Notes under the pieces: generated by a model
Seen by the model: the letters and a program-made list of their open reading frames with translations, nothing else
What the model was told of the DNA's origin: nothing
Databases searched by the model: none
Translations under genes and position numbers: made by a program
Assembly (NCBI GenBank): GCA_022749755.1
Contig: CM040450.1
Coordinates: 8,454,913 to 8,518,912 of the forward strand
Direction of reading: 5' to 3'
DNA: 64,000 bases
Source of the DNA: Azadirachta indica
Lineage: Eukaryota; Streptophyta; Magnoliopsida; Sapindales; Meliaceae
In this document: positions 1 through 12,214 of the stretch, in pieces
Layout of the letters: each line of letters starts with the position of its first letter
Numbering within the stretch: the first letter of the stretch is position 1

Positions 1-1621
1 AACGACTACTCGATGGTGGAAATAGCAACCAAGTTTTGTTTCTTGCTAAACTATTAGACTAATGAGCTTCCTAAAAGATGACACGTGCCACTATTGCTCG
101 TCCTATTAATTTTGCTATCGGCAAAGTTTGCATCAAAATAGCTAAGGAATTTAAAATTTGTGCCTCTAAGATACCGTAGGCCTAAATCTATTATACCATG
201 CAAGTATTTGAAAATGCATTTAATGGCAACTAAATTAGACTCAATGGGGCATGATTGAAAATATGCACACAAGTATACATTAAACATGATGTTTGGCCTA
301 TTAGCAATTAAGTACAATAAGAATCCAATCATACCTCTATATTTCTTTATGTCCACATCTGATCCTTTTTCGTCCTTATCAAGCTTGAGTGTCAAACTCA
401 TTGAGTTGATGCACTCTTCGAAACTTCATTCCAAATTGATTAAGTAAGTCTTTAATGTACTTGGATTGATTAATTAAGATTCCATCCTTGAGTTGCTTGA
501 TTTGAAGGCCAAAAAAGAACTTTAATTTTCCCATCATGCCTCTTTCTAATTCCTTTCTCATGCAATTTGAAAACTCTCACAAAAGGAATTGTTAGTGGCA
601 CTACATATAATATTATCAACATAGATTTGAACTATAAGCAAATCATGACCTTTATACTTGATGAATATTGTGGTATCTACTTAGCCCATTCTAAAACCAA
701 TATTCCAAAAGAAATTTACTAAGCCTTTCATAACAAGCTTGCGAAGCTTGTCCTTAACCATGTAAGGCTTTAGTCAATTTATACGCATGGTTTGGAAAGC
801 TTTCATTTTCAAAACCAGAAGGTTGTTCAACATGGACTTCTTTCATGATGTATCCATCTAAAAAGGCACTTTTGACATCCACTTGATACAAAACAAATTC
901 TTTCTAGCATGCAAAGGCAAGTAATATCTTAATGGACTCTAATCTAGCTACGGGTGCAAATGTCTCATAAAAACCAATCCCTTCTTTTTTGTTGTATCCT
1001 TTGGCCACTAATCTAGTCTTATTCTTAACAATCACAACGGATTCATCCATCTTATTTCTAAATACCTATTTAGTTTCAATGATGGATTGATGATCTGGTC
1101 TAAGGACTAATTCCACACATCATTTCTCTCGAATTGATTTAATTTTCTTGCATAGCCATTATCTAATTTTCATCTTTTTCAGCTTCAAGAAAAGTCTTAA
1201 GCTTAATTTGAGATATAAATGCAAGATTTTTGCAAATGTTTCTACTTAATGCCCTAGTCTTAATGCCATGAGATGGATCACTAATAATTAAATCATATAG
1301 GTGAGATTTTGCAAACCTCCACTCTTTGGAGAGTGATTGAAAATCATTTTGTTCAATTCTTTTCATTTGCTCCTCTCCTTGTTGTGTGAGGTCTTTAGGT
1401 ATAGCTTTGTTTGACTTCCCAAGTTACAAGTGTTCCATTTCTTTATCAAGATCATCATCAACAATGACTTTCTTTGCAGAGCAAGGGTTAGATTCATCAA
1501 AGATAGCATGCATGGATTCCTCAACAACTTATGTACATTTGTTGAATACTTTATAGGCTTTGTTAGTCAAAAAATAACCAAGAAAAATCTCCATATCTAA
1601 TTTTGAATCAAATTTACCCAA
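1..1621 (-). pseudogene. Ty1/copia retrotransposon pol fragment (integrase tail, RT, RNase H), decayed
   Basis: Read on the minus strand, the order matches a copia polyprotein. The integrase C-terminal motif near 1540-1617 reads KLDMEIFLGYFLTNKAYKVF. A linker at 1163-1366 has the DLIISDP and RNICKNLAF motifs. An RT segment at 379-561 has the GKLKFFFGLQIKQ motif, and an RT/RNase H join at 54-401 has YRGMIGFLLYLIANRP. Near the left edge FSKKQNLVAISTIE is followed by a stop where the family has an Ala-Glu-Tyr. Frames shift repeatedly and there are many stops, so it cannot be translated as one protein. No integrase core, protease or gag is seen upstream, where the sequence turns AT-rich. The element runs off the left edge of the window. 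The family assignment is firm; the exact lineage is not. Confidence 0.88.
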
Positions 1622-2150
1622 GTAAATTTTAATAATATTTATATTTATATGTTATACTTGTGAAAAAATAAAATTAAAATATTTTAATATTCTTATTACA
1701 TAAATTTAATAATATATTTATATTAAGTTAGAAAATTATAACTTAATAATTCATTGCCATGTAATTACCAAATGTTTAAAATGTTCTTCTTACCTTAAGT
1801 CTTAGTCTTCAAGTCTGTCTCCTTGACATTGTCTTCTATGTGATTTATTATTATTCTTTAGAAAATGACTTGTATGCGTGATTATGACTTGTCAAGAAAA
1901 AAGAAGTTGGTGTTCTAATCATTTGAGCATGAAAACTATAAGGATATACATTTAAGTAACTCTACCATTTTTCTAAAATCTTGTTTGAAAAATAAATATT
2001 TCTTTAAAAATCTTTGTGTTTATAATAGTGAAGCACTAAAAAATAAAAATAAGATTATTTTTTTGCTTTTAAAAAGCACCATTAAGTTTAAATACTATCA
2101 ATATTGTGGCTACTCTAAAATACTTATAATATATAGTGTGGCACTCAACT
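1622..2150. other. AT-rich intergenic DNA, no gene seen
   Basis: Short open frames occur only by base composition. No homology, splice signal or repeat structure was recognised. Confidence 0.6.
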
Positions 2151-2603
2151 TTCTTATTTTACATTTATTGTCTATTTCAACAAATTTATGTTTCTATAAA
2201 TAGCCCTGTTTGATTCAATCAACTAATAAATAACATCTAATCAAATATTTTCTACCTCAATTCTTCCTCTAATATTGATGATCTTCTTATTATCTTTTCA
2301 TTTGTCATATTAAAATAATTTTTTATAATTGTACAATTTTCTTTGTGTCTTATTATTATATTCTTCATAAATATACTTGTGTCTTCATTCTATTCACAAA
2401 AGCATGACGTCTTAAACGTAAGAAAGATAAAGACCTTTATGTTTTATTAGTTGACTAGGAATTTAAAATCAATCCGGAAATTTCCAATTATAATCTTCTC
2501 AAATATGTTAATTTCTTTCCATATTTTTCGATTGATATAATTTTTCACAATTTTAATCTTTTCAATGAAATGTTATCATATTATCTAAAAACAGTTCTTT
2601 TCT
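2151..2603 (+). repeat. Left arm of a diverged inverted duplication
   Basis: This stretch matches the reverse complement of 4113-4602 along its length. Shared landmarks in order are the TTACATTTA-TTGTCTATTT block, TTTTCTTTGTGTCTTATTAT, GTTGACTAG-AATTTAAAATC and TAATCTTTTCA. Small gaps and substitutions are spread evenly, so the duplication is old. The arm includes a TATAAATAG box at about 2196-2204, so it may be a promoter-bearing unit such as an LTR or a long terminal inverted repeat. Confidence 0.8.
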
Positions 2604-4112
2604 TTTTTCTTTCCCATATAAATAGTAGTCTTTTTATGACTTGTTATCATATTCTTTATAAAAGTATTTATATTATTATATAGGATACCACAACTAGTTT
2701 GATGCTTATTATATTCTATCTACCTGAAAGTATAATATTATAGATCATCTATTAAAATAGTGACATAACTAGTTTAACTAAGATAAATCAGGAAATTTAT
2801 TTTGTTTTTAATCTAAGAAATTTTAATTAGTTTAAAGTAAAAACTATTGACTTAAGGGTCACGTAAACCCGGATTTTAATGATTATAAAATACACCGTCC
2901 AATCTAAGAAATGGAAAAGAAAATCAAGCTCAAATAAAATCTCAAGACACAAGTGTGGTATTTCTTTGTATTTTAATATATGTATACTTTTATATATAAT
3001 TGTGCATAATGATTTTGTCAAGCTCAAAATTCAAAATTGGATCAAAATCCAAGTCTTTAAAACCTAAAAATTTGACCAAATCAAAAAGTTTGAAATATGA
3101 AATTTGGACCAAATTACAGGTTAACCAACGAGGTCATTGGTTAAAAAAGTATTCGTAAAATTTTTATTTGCAGAGAAGACAAATGAACTTAATATACATT
3201 ACCTTTCCATTTGTTATTATAGTACCCACACAAGTCAATTCTTTTGCTAAACACAATGTCAATGAATTTTTTGTCATTTCAATGAATCTTTTATGGATAA
3301 TATATGAATGGCATCAATAAATTGCAAGTTGATTATATATAGATATTGGTCAATTTGTTAGAGTGATGACTTTAATGATTTAAAATTTTCTAATAAAATA
3401 AATATGAAAAGTGTATTAATTTCTAAAAAAAACTTTAATTTATTTGCTTTCATAAAAATAATTAGATTCTAATTCAATTTTTAAATACATAGCATATGAT
3501 ATTTTAATCAACACAACATCATATTGTATAAAAATCACTATATATTTTACTTAAATGGTACTAATACACCAATCACATATTAATTTAATCAATATAACTT
3601 ACAATATTTTAAAGATTTTTTAGCATGGTTTTGGACTTTATATTTAATCTGGCATTTTAAAATTAAATATATACATAATAATGTTTTAAGTGTAAAACTT
3701 TTTTTCCAAAAGATCGACTTATTTTTTCTTTTTGTATATAAACATAAATACTTCTATTAAAAATATGATAATAGGCCATAGAAAAACTACTATCTAAAAA
3801 ATTGTATTAATATGACCAATATTAAAAAAAAATTGAAGACACTAACTTATAGGAGGGCCAATCATTACATTTTATTTATTCGAATATTTTATATGAGTTG
3901 ATTTCTTAATTAAGAATTAAATATTTAGTTGTTAAATTTATATAAAGTAAAAATATTTAATTGAGAACTTAATTTAGATATTTGTATTTAATGTTGTAAA
4001 TTGGACATACGTATATCATTTAATTCATGTATTTAGATATATCTATAATTTAATTTATTGAAATTTAGAGAGAAAAAAAAGGGATTTGTTTCCTTGAGGC
4101 ATTATGTCTACT
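2604..4112. other. AT-rich spacer between the inverted arms
   Basis: About 1.5 kb without recognisable coding sequence. Two short overlapping open frames on opposite strands near 2827-3067 have no family resemblance and look like composition artefacts. If the arms are terminal inverted repeats of a transposon, this is its interior, but no transposase was recognised. Confidence 0.5.
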
Positions 4113-4602
4113 GTCAGAAGTAATTTTCTAGATGATGTGATAATAATTAAATGAAAAGATTATGATTGTAAAAATGTTACTTCGCAAATATCAAAATAAA
4201 TTAATAAATAGGAGAAGATTACAATCAGAAATCTTGGGATTGATTTTAAATTTCTAGTCAACTAAATAATATAATTACATAGGAAGTACATGTAACTACT
4301 TTCAAGAAATCTAAAATAGAGACAATTCTTCATCTTCTTTTATCATTAAGGCACCATCTGTTTGTGGATAGAATGAACACAATTATATTTTTTAATAATA
4401 TAATAATAAGACACAAAGAAAATTACACAATTACAGAAAATTTTTTGTTATATGACAAACAAAGATAATAAGGAGACCATTGATACAAGTGAAAACTTAA
4501 AGAAGGGTATATTTGATTAAATATTATTTTTTAGTTGGTTGAATAAAATCAGGCCACTTGTACATATATTTATTAAAATAGACAAGTAAATGTAACATAA
4601 GA
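4113..4602 (-). repeat. Right arm of the inverted duplication
   Basis: Reverse-complement partner of 2151-2603. Homology fades just outside 4602 and just inside 4113. The two arms could form a very long RNA hairpin if transcribed through. Confidence 0.8.
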
Positions 4603-4671
4603 AATATCTTATATTTTATATATTTTCGTTTTATTCTTAATACAATGTTTTATTTGTGTATATTATTGTGA

Positions 4672-4687
4672 TGGGTCTCAAGACCCA
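4672..4687. repeat. Short perfect hairpin
   Basis: TGGGTCT-CA-AGACCCA forms a 7-bp perfect stem with a 2-base loop. The surrounding 4603-5585 is otherwise AT-rich and featureless. Confidence 0.5.
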
Positions 4688-5585
4688 GTAATGGGCAAAT
4701 TATGTCATAAACCCAACCTGACCCAACCCATATATATCACACATTACATTTCTAAATTTTGTAATTGTATTATTATATTCATATATTATAAATACAAAAA
4801 TATGATTTAAATTCATATATTGAGATTTATTAGTCTAATAAAAAATTTTAGATAAAAATAAATAAATATTTGCAAAGAATATTTGTAATTTGTAAATTAA
4901 CTTAATTTTAAATCAACTAATAAAATATGAATGGAAATTTATAATTATATTAACTTTTAAGAAGAAAAAAATTTGATTTTAAAAATTTGATTTTATTTCA
5001 TGAATTTCGAAAAGTATGATGATATTACAGGAAGAAGACTTATAATCATAAAAAATAATTCTAATATGACCAATACGAAAAGATACGAAAGAGTCTGACA
5101 ATTTAAGACCAAACTTTGAGATAGACTACGTTTTTAAGTTGAAAAAAAATTGCAAATATGCAGTGAAAATATTTACTTATTTTATAAAAAAATTAAAATT
5201 TTTTAATTTCTAGTTTAGCCTAATCAATTTCAATTCAGTTGATAGATCTTGGATCCTAAAATGCATTTGATAATTACTATTTTTATATTTAATTATATAA
5301 TTCTTTATTAATATATTTTATGTTAAAAAATATAAATAAAAGAAATTATAGTTGTATATAACATAACAGTAATATAATAACAGTAAATTTTTGTATTTAT
5401 TAGCTTTATAAAATAAACATTTATAAATTTAATTTTTTTTTGTAAATTAGACATTGAAATAATCAATTTTGGAAAAAGCTACCATAGATTCTTTTGTCTT
5501 TTGTCATAGAAAAAAAGAAATTGAGAATAATTGTTGAAAATGACATCCAAGTCAATGAGGGAAAAAAAAAAAATTGGCTTCCTTT

Positions 5586-5596
5586 TATATAAATAG
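5586..5596 (+). promoter_or_regulatory. TATA box of the receptor-like-protein relic
   Basis: TATATAAATAG lies 60-70 bp before the ATG at 5656, the usual distance for a plant core promoter with a short leader. It suggests the relic downstream kept its own promoter. Confidence 0.6.
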
Positions 5597-6498
5597 GAAA
5601 GATTCAATTCACTTCTATCATCAATTTCAAAAAGATTTGCATTAATAGAGTTAAGATGGGTTCAAAATGGATAGAGTGGGTGAAGTTGTTCTTCTTGATG
5701 TTTGTTTTATTTAACAATTATCAATACAATGAGGGATGTTAGGAACATGAGAGATTAGCTCTCTTGCAACTTAAACCTTTCTTCAATAATCTTGGATGGC
5801 TTACAAACTGGGTGGAGGGAGAAGAGAATTCAGATTGTTGTCAGTGGGAAAGGGTTAAGTGTAACAACACCACTCGAAGAGTGACAACACTAGATCTTTA
5901 TGCTACTAGGAATTGGTTGAATGAGTCGTGGTATTTGAATGCATCTTTGTTCACTTCTTTTGAAGAGTTAGAAATACTTAAGTGATAACTGTATAGCTGG
6001 TTGTATTAAAAATGAAGGTACTTTACTTTCTTCTGTATAATTAATTTTAACATTTTAATTACAAATGAGATTTGAAGGTGAATATCTCTAGTTTTTCGTT
6101 TTATGTTCAACCAAGTTTCAAATAATATTTTAAAAAAAGTCAATTTCAAATTATTTTGATAAAATCAATTAAAAGATCATTCTTAGTAATATTAAAATTT
6201 AGGGAATTACTTTGAAGATTTTGCAATTATTACATTTGAGAAATCTTAAGCATCTAGATTGAAACATGAATAAAAATTATATTCTCTTCATATTAATTGT
6301 TTGTTGTATTCCAGGTCTAGAAAGACTATCAAAATTGAGCAAATTGAAAATTCTCTATCTAGGAAATAATTTATTCAATAATAGCATCTGGTCATCTCTC
6401 AAGGGTCTTTCATCATTGAAAAGATTGTTTTTGTATATTAACAAATTGAAAGGAAGTATTGAGTTTAAAGGTAATGTCTTCTCCCACCTTTACTAATC

Positions 6499-6759
6499 CT
6501 TTATTAAGTTGAAATATAATCCAATAATTTGAATAGATCAAAGAAATTTTGCACAATAATATATTAAAAAAATTATTGATGTTAAATAAAATAAGTTATA
6601 AAAATGATCAATTCTTCCATCTTTGTGTGGACTTTATTCAACTTAGAAAAAAATTAATTAATCTAATTAATTTTTTTTTTCTATAAACTTAAAGGCTTTC
6701 AAGTAAATTATTTTTTCTTTTTTATTTTTTTTAAAAATAGATTCTTTAATTCAATAATG
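6499..6759 (+). repeat. Duplicated intron segment I, copy 1
   Basis: Aligns with 7529-7797. Shared landmarks are CCAATAATTTGA, AAAATGATC-ATTCTT, AAAATTAATTAATCTAATTA and TTAAAGGCTTT. It lies just after the exon 2 donor and suggests past duplication of an exon-plus-intron unit. Confidence 0.75.
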
Positions 6760-7230
6760 TTTGGTCTTTCATGTACAATGTACAATAATTTTAAGAAACT
6801 ACAACGATTGCTCTAACTATTTAGATTGATCGTATTTTTCTTTTTCTCCCACAAGAAATTGGAGGGTTTTAGTTTAAATTCATTTAATATTTAAAAATTA
6901 ATAATTAGAAAAATATGATTTGCATATAAGAAGATACAAAAAAAATTTCTTATATGTTTAAAAATTTTAAATTAGTTATAAAAATTTATACAAATTATTT
7001 TTAATTTAAAAATTACTCCTAATCAAGTTCATTTCTTTCTCTTCTCTTCTTTATGTTTTTTTTTTCTCCAATTTTTCTTCTAATCACTCTAATGCAATTT
7101 AAAAAAAGCAAAATTTTCCAATTTTCGTTCCACCAGGGTTCTTCCCATGTTTACAAAATTCTTCAGCATTAACTTCACTAGATGAACTTTTAAAAAAATA
7201 ACTAATTTTTTTAATTTTTTTTAAAAAAAT

Positions 7231-7320
7231 TAAAACAAATTAGTCAATATTTGGCAACTAAAAAAGTTCAATTAACTGCTTTAAAAATATTTAATCAAAA
7301 TAATAATTAACTTAATTAAT
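7231..7320 (+). repeat. Duplicated intron segment II, copy 1
   Basis: Matches 8437-8526, with shared TTAACT-GCTT-AAAAAT and TAATAATTAACTTAATTAAT. The order of segments I and II repeats along the intron, supporting duplication of whole blocks in the LRR gene. Confidence 0.7.
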
Positions 7321-7528
7321 TATTTGTAGGTTTGTGTAAGTTGTTATCTCTTGAAATTTTTTGATTAAGATAATAATCAATTTAATAATGTATTTCATTT
7401 GCGAATACAATTGCTGAACTCTTTTTTTTTTGGAAGATTTATTTAACTTTGCTTTAATTTAACCTTTTTTTTTTTCTGAGATACAAAATTTTTTTTGAGG
7501 AAGCTCTATCAAATAGCTTTGCGGGATG

Positions 7529-7797
7529 CTTTATCCAGTTGGAATAATAACCAATAATTTGATTAGACTTAACGAACTAAATTTGATCATAATTATATTT
7601 TTATGGTAATATGTTGAAAGGAATTATTGACCTTAAAGATAAGATGAAAAAATGATCTATTCTTAAATTGTGAAATTTGTTCAACTTGAACAAAATTAAT
7701 TAATCTAATTAATATAATTTGATTTTTTTTTATAAGATTAAAGGCTTTTAAATAGCTTCTTTTTATTTTTAAAACAAATTATTTAATTTAATAATTA
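7529..7797 (+). repeat. Duplicated intron segment I, copy 2
   Basis: Partner of 6499-6759. The exon that should precede it is no longer recognisable. Confidence 0.75.
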
Positions 7798-8436
7798 TTA
7801 ATCCTATTGACATTAAAAATTCATTCCTAGGTTACAACTAATAAATTTTTTTACTTTGCAAAAAAAAATCCTTCTCTCTTACTTTTTCTCCTTTTATATC
7901 TTTTGTTTCCTTTCTTTCTTTTCTTCTATTAGGATTATGATTTCTTTCTTAATCATAATTCTGATGAGACTTAAATTATTATATAAAAATACTATTATTT
8001 CGATTGGGCCAGGATTTTTTATATATGCTCCACATGTTAAAATTCTGATCCAATGTTTGTGTTTTTTCAACTGTGGACTTGAACCTAATGGATCAGTAAT
8101 GAGGGCTTTATGGGTACTAAGGCCCAATTGGGTTGTAAATGTAATGAGAAGTTAAGGCTGCTCTTTTGTTGCCCCGCTTTTACTTTAGTCTTACTCACTA
8201 ACAAATAATTCATTTTTTCATTGGACTTACCACCCATGGGTTTATAGCTCGTGGACCTTGGGTCAAAGTGCAGAAAAGACAAAAATTTCTTTTGTTGTTT
8301 CTAAAATAAGAATTTCTTCCAATCCTTCGAAGGTAATCTAAACAAAGCAATTTTTTTTGCGTTTCTCTTTAGCACGACTCTTCAAGTGATTGGAAATTTC
8401 TTCCATGTCAATTTCTTTATAAAATTTGCAAAGATT

Positions 8437-8526
8437 TTAAAACAATTAGTAAATGTTTTGCAATTGAACAATTTAGATTAACTGGCTTGAAAATTTTTAA
8501 TTAAGATAATAATTAACTTAATTAAT
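8437..8526 (+). repeat. Duplicated intron segment II, copy 2
   Basis: Partner of 7231-7320. A further block of similarity to 6852-7010 lies nearby at 8690-8800. Confidence 0.7.
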
Positions 8527-9619
8527 TTATTTAATTTGTGAATCTCTTTTTTTTCTTTTAAGAGATTTATTTAACTCAATTTTAAATTAACAATTTTTAT
8601 GTGTGAATATGAAATTAGATTCAATGAAAATTTTGATTTTCATTTCAACATATATATAGATAATCTTTTTCAAAAAAGAATTTGGGAGAGGTTTATTCTA
8701 AACTCATGTAGTATTTAAAAATAATAATTAAAAAAAATTATTTGAATATAAAAAATAATTTCTTATTTGATTCAATTCTAAATTAGTTCTTCTAATCATT
8801 GGGATGCAATTTAAATGAAGCGATTTTCTTAAATTTCCTATTTAGCATGGATAACTAATGTTTCTCATAAATTTGTTAATCTTTAAAAAGCACTTAAAAA
8901 TTTTATTTTTTATGTTTCCCATGGATACTATTATTTTCATAATTGATTTGGAGAATTTTCAATTATTTATTTGCAAGTTTGAGTAAGTTGGAAGTTCTTG
9001 CTTTAAGTTATACCATCCTCAACTGTAACATTTTATCTTCTAATCTAACATCTCTTTCGTCAATAAGAGGTTTCTATTTAATTGCAATTAGATTCAAAGG
9101 AACATTGGATGTTGGAGGTAAGTTAGCCTAATTTAATTTGAGTTGGCGTCAATGAAGCAATATTAATTTATTTCGTTTGCTTGCTTGAATCACTTCTCTC
9201 GTGAGATTTTATTTTTAAATATGAAATTGGATTCAATGAAACTTCTAATGTTTAATTGAACAAATTTCACTAGTTGGCTAAAGAAATTGGATCTTGGCTT
9301 CAAATAAGCAATTTTATTATTTTGGACAAAATTAACTTTTTAATGTTTTAAGGTAAAGTTCTCATTAATTAATTTTATTTAAATTCTTTACAGAATTACA
9401 TTCTTTGAGAAATTTAGAGGTGTTGGACATAAGCTACAATGAGATTGACAAATTTGTGGCTTCTAAAGGTACTAATATCTGTTAATATTTATGGGTCAAT
9501 TATCTAAATAGGAGGAATTGCGGAGAGAGTGGTCTTAGAAAAGTTAAGTTTAGCCTTGTGTACGTTAAGGCCACTAGACCAAGTGAAAAAGACTTTAGAA
9601 GTATTCAAGTGAATTAGAT

Positions 9620-9887
9620 TGAGTTAAACTTAGTAATCTAGATGTGAACAGAGTTGCAGGGAATCAAGCTGAACCTTTTAATATGATATTAATTTGATAT
9701 AGACCATTATTTATACAAAGTAATCTATGATGAGTGTGTTAGTTCTAATAGAACTCGTTAAAACACTTTGATAAGTGTTACAGATCATAAGAATATTTTA
9801 ATTAAAATTAAACTTATCAACTAGATTTTGAGTTTTATTCAATAACTAAAGTAGAGTTGTTGTCATCAATAGCTTCTTCAGAACATG
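9620..9887 (-). repeat. 3' LTR of the small copia element
   Basis: Direct repeat of 10991-11255 with shared GATAAGTGTTACAGATCATA and GAGTTTTATTCAATAACTAA. The copies differ at many sites, so insertion is not recent. Confidence 0.85.
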
Positions 9888-10990
9888 CCCCCTCAAGCTA
9901 AATGTGCTACAATGCATGTGTAGTCTTTAAATATTGGAACTTGTTAGTTGGTAAAGCCTTGGTGAAGATATATGCAGTCATAACATCTGAGGGTATATAA
10001 GGAATCTTCAACTCTTTACTTGCTATCCTTTCTTAGATGTAATGGACATAATGAGTCTTTAATTCTTAGTAATTTCACTCTTAATTCGACAAGTAATGAA
10101 CATAACTATGACATCGTAGTCCTGTTTGAGCACGTGATCTATATTCGGACCTGGTACTAGACCGTGCAATAACTTCGTAGTCCTATTTGAGCACGTGATC
10201 TATATTTGGACCTGGTACTAGACCGTGCAATAACTATTTGCCTTTTAGAGCTCCAAGAAATCAAATTGTCTCCCAAGTAGATACAATGTCCTCTAACTGA
10301 TTTTCTATCATCAAGATCACATGCCCAATCAGCATCAATGTTAAATTGTGAGTTCTAATCTGCCACCTGATTTAAAAATTAAAACATGATCTTTGGTTTG
10401 TTGCTAGTACCTAACTCATCGTTACAACTTTACCAATGAGTTAGAGAAGGATTTTGCATATATTGACTCAATTTATTCTCTGTGAAAGCTATCTCAGGTC
10501 TATTAATTGTAGGATGTTGTAGTGCTCATATTATACTTCGATTTAAGGTTCTATCAGCCAATAACTTATCTCCTGCCTTTGTTAAATTGTTACTAACACA
10601 CATAGGTGAGGGTAACCTATACAAATACTCGTCTTTGTTTTTACCAAAAGATCTTGTAAATACTTCAAGGTTCAATTTAGAAGGATCTTACAGAACTTTA
10701 CACCTAGAAAGTAATGTAGCTGACCTAAATCCTTTAAAGCGAAGGTATCCTTAAGATTCTTAATCATTTTGCTATCGCATGCTTGTTATTTCTTATCATT
10801 AAGATATCATTCGCATAAAAAAGCATAATAGTAATATTACCCTTGCTAAAATTAACAAAGAGTGATGTGTTTGATTTAGTACTTACGAAATCCCACTGCA
10901 TTAAAGCTTGTCTAAGCTTCTTAAAACATGCCCTTAGTGCCCATTTCAAATCATACAAAGTCTTGTTTAGTTTGCAAACGAGCTTTAATA
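9888..10990 (-). pseudogene. Copia RT-RNase H remnant
   Basis: On the minus strand the first recognisable block (10764-10985) has LVCKLNKTLYDLKWALRACF and the RT active-site region as LFYANDILMI, where the family has a YVDD-like motif, so the first catalytic Asp is replaced by Asn. The block KDLGQLHYFLG follows. RNase H is seen near 10140-10370 with DADWACDLDDRKS and ISWSSKRQIVIARSSTRS. Frames are broken. A 61-bp tandem duplication within RNase H adds a further frameshift. Confidence 0.85.
10114..10235. repeat. 61-bp tandem duplication inside copia RNase H
   Basis: Unit 1 is 10114-10174 and unit 2 is 10175-10235. They differ at only two sites (TGTTT/TATTT and TTCGG/TTTGG). The period of 61 is not a multiple of three, so the duplication shifts the reading frame. 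It repeats the VIARSSTRS-YRSRAQ block. Confidence 0.95.
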
Positions 10991-11255
10991 TGATGTTAAA
11001 CTTAGCATTCTAGATGTGAATAAAGTTTTAGAGAATCAAGTTGAACCTTTTATTATGATATAAATATGATCCTAAGTATTATTTGTACAATGTAATCTAC
11101 AATGAGTGTTTAAGTTCTAATAGAACTAGATAAAGCACTTTGATAAGTGTTACAGATCATAAGAATAGTTTAATTTAAACTTGACTTATCAACTAGAATT
11201 TGAGTTTTATTCAATAACTAAAGTAGAGCTGCTATCATCAGTAACTTCTTCAACA
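10991..11255 (-). repeat. 5' LTR of the small copia element
   Basis: Partner of 9620-9887. On the minus strand it begins TGTTGAAGAAG at 11255. The primer-binding site expected just inside it is not recognisable, because RT sequence begins within a few bases. Confidence 0.85.
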
Positions 11256-12214
11256 GATTGCAAGAATCAATAGGCTGCTTAAAGTGCGCGTAAGCAATTT
11301 TTCACAACAGACAAACGCTCTTCTTCTTCTTAAATCGCCAATGACCATCCAAGTAGAAGAAAGATTCTCACCTAATTGAACCAAATTAACTTAATTGAAA
11401 GACTTCTTCATAGGAGATAATTGGTGGAAGCATAGATAAGCGAAAGAAAATAGACTTTCCCATTAATTAAAAGTAGTTGAGATCATGACTTATTGAAAGC
11501 AGATAGAAACCATAGAAAAATCAGCTGAGGAAGAGCAAAGCAACCACAAATTTGGTAAAAGAGAGTCATTCAAGATCATCAGTAGTGACTAAGGTAAGGT
11601 TCTAAATGCAAAGTCAAATGGTCATTAAGAGTTTGGAGAGAATTTCAAAAAGCTTAATTTTGAATTTTGAGTTTCCAAGACCCTAAATATTCCAGTAGAC
11701 AATCTTTATAAAGAGTTTTGATGGGTAAGTGAAATAAATCCTCAATGGTGGGGAACGTTGAAAATTCAAAATTTTCCTTTCAAGTTTCTTTTGTTGTGGT
11801 TGGAGAGAATTTGAATAAAATCTTCTTGATTATGAAGCTTAAGTGAAAAACCTCCACTTTGTGTAAAAAAACCAAAGTCTACATTATCAAAGATCGTCTT
11901 GAGTTTGAGAAAGTAGATATGCTTTAGTACCACTATTTGCAAATATTACAACATACATAACTCTATGATAAGTGGTCAAGTAATTGAGTTTTTTGGTCTT
12001 TATATTTTGAAATTAATATAAAAGTATTATCTATCATATTTGTCTTTAAAATTCTATATGATGAAAAATAGATTTCATAATTGGTACAGGTCTGCTAGCC
12101 GTTTTAGAGTTAAAAAAAAAAAAAACCCTTCAATTTTTGAACTCCATAAACTTACCCTTCTCATTTTGTTTTGTTAAAGAATGATAAATTTAATAAATTT
12201 GGATCATTAATAAA
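11256..12214. other. No gene seen
   Basis: Less AT-rich than its surroundings, with no convincing open frame or repeat. It lies between the copia element and a SINE-like copy. Confidence 0.5.

Larger units (their letters stand above)
5656..9468 (+). pseudogene. LRR receptor-like protein (RLP) pseudogene, multi-exon, 3' truncated
   Basis: Membrane LRR proteins of this kind act in defence or development at the cell surface. Exon 1 (5656-6017) starts at a good ATG with a hydrophobic signal peptide, then an LRR N-terminal cap with LALLQLKPFF and the DCCQWERVKC cysteine motif. It has a TAG at 5740 (codon 29) and a frameshift near 5983, after which SDNCIAGCIKNEG leads to a GT donor. Exon 2 (6315-6470) encodes LRRs with LSKLSKLKILYLG and GLSSLKRLFL. 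A further LRR exon ends at 9117 (LSKLEVLALSY, GTLDVGG, donor GTAAGT). The last seen is a 75-bp exon at 9394-9468 (HSLRNLEVLDISYNEID). Splice donors are well kept. Introns carry duplicated segments. The transmembrane end and most LRRs are missing: the relic stops shortly before a copia element at 9620. The family is clear, the orthologue is not. Confidence 0.85.
9620..11255 (-). mobile_element. Internally deleted Ty1/copia element with both LTRs
   Basis: Two direct repeats of about 265 bp (9620-9887 and 10991-11255) flank a 1.1-kb interior that reads as copia RT and RNase H on the minus strand. In that orientation the 3' LTR is the left one: it is preceded by a purine-rich TTGAGGGGGCA tract and starts TGTTC. 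The right copy starts TGTTGAAG. The 5' LTR runs almost straight into the middle of RT, so gag, protease, integrase and the RT start are gone. It lies just 3' of the last exon of the LRR relic. No convincing 5-bp target duplication is visible. Confidence 0.85.

Noticed and set aside
2827..3067. Overlapping open frames on both strands
   Set aside because: Antisense pairs of short frames in A/T-rich DNA with no homology.
9615..11260. Target-site duplication of the small copia element
   Set aside because: The flanks (TAGAT and GATTG) share only a 4-base GATT word if the ends are shifted by one, which is too weak to call.
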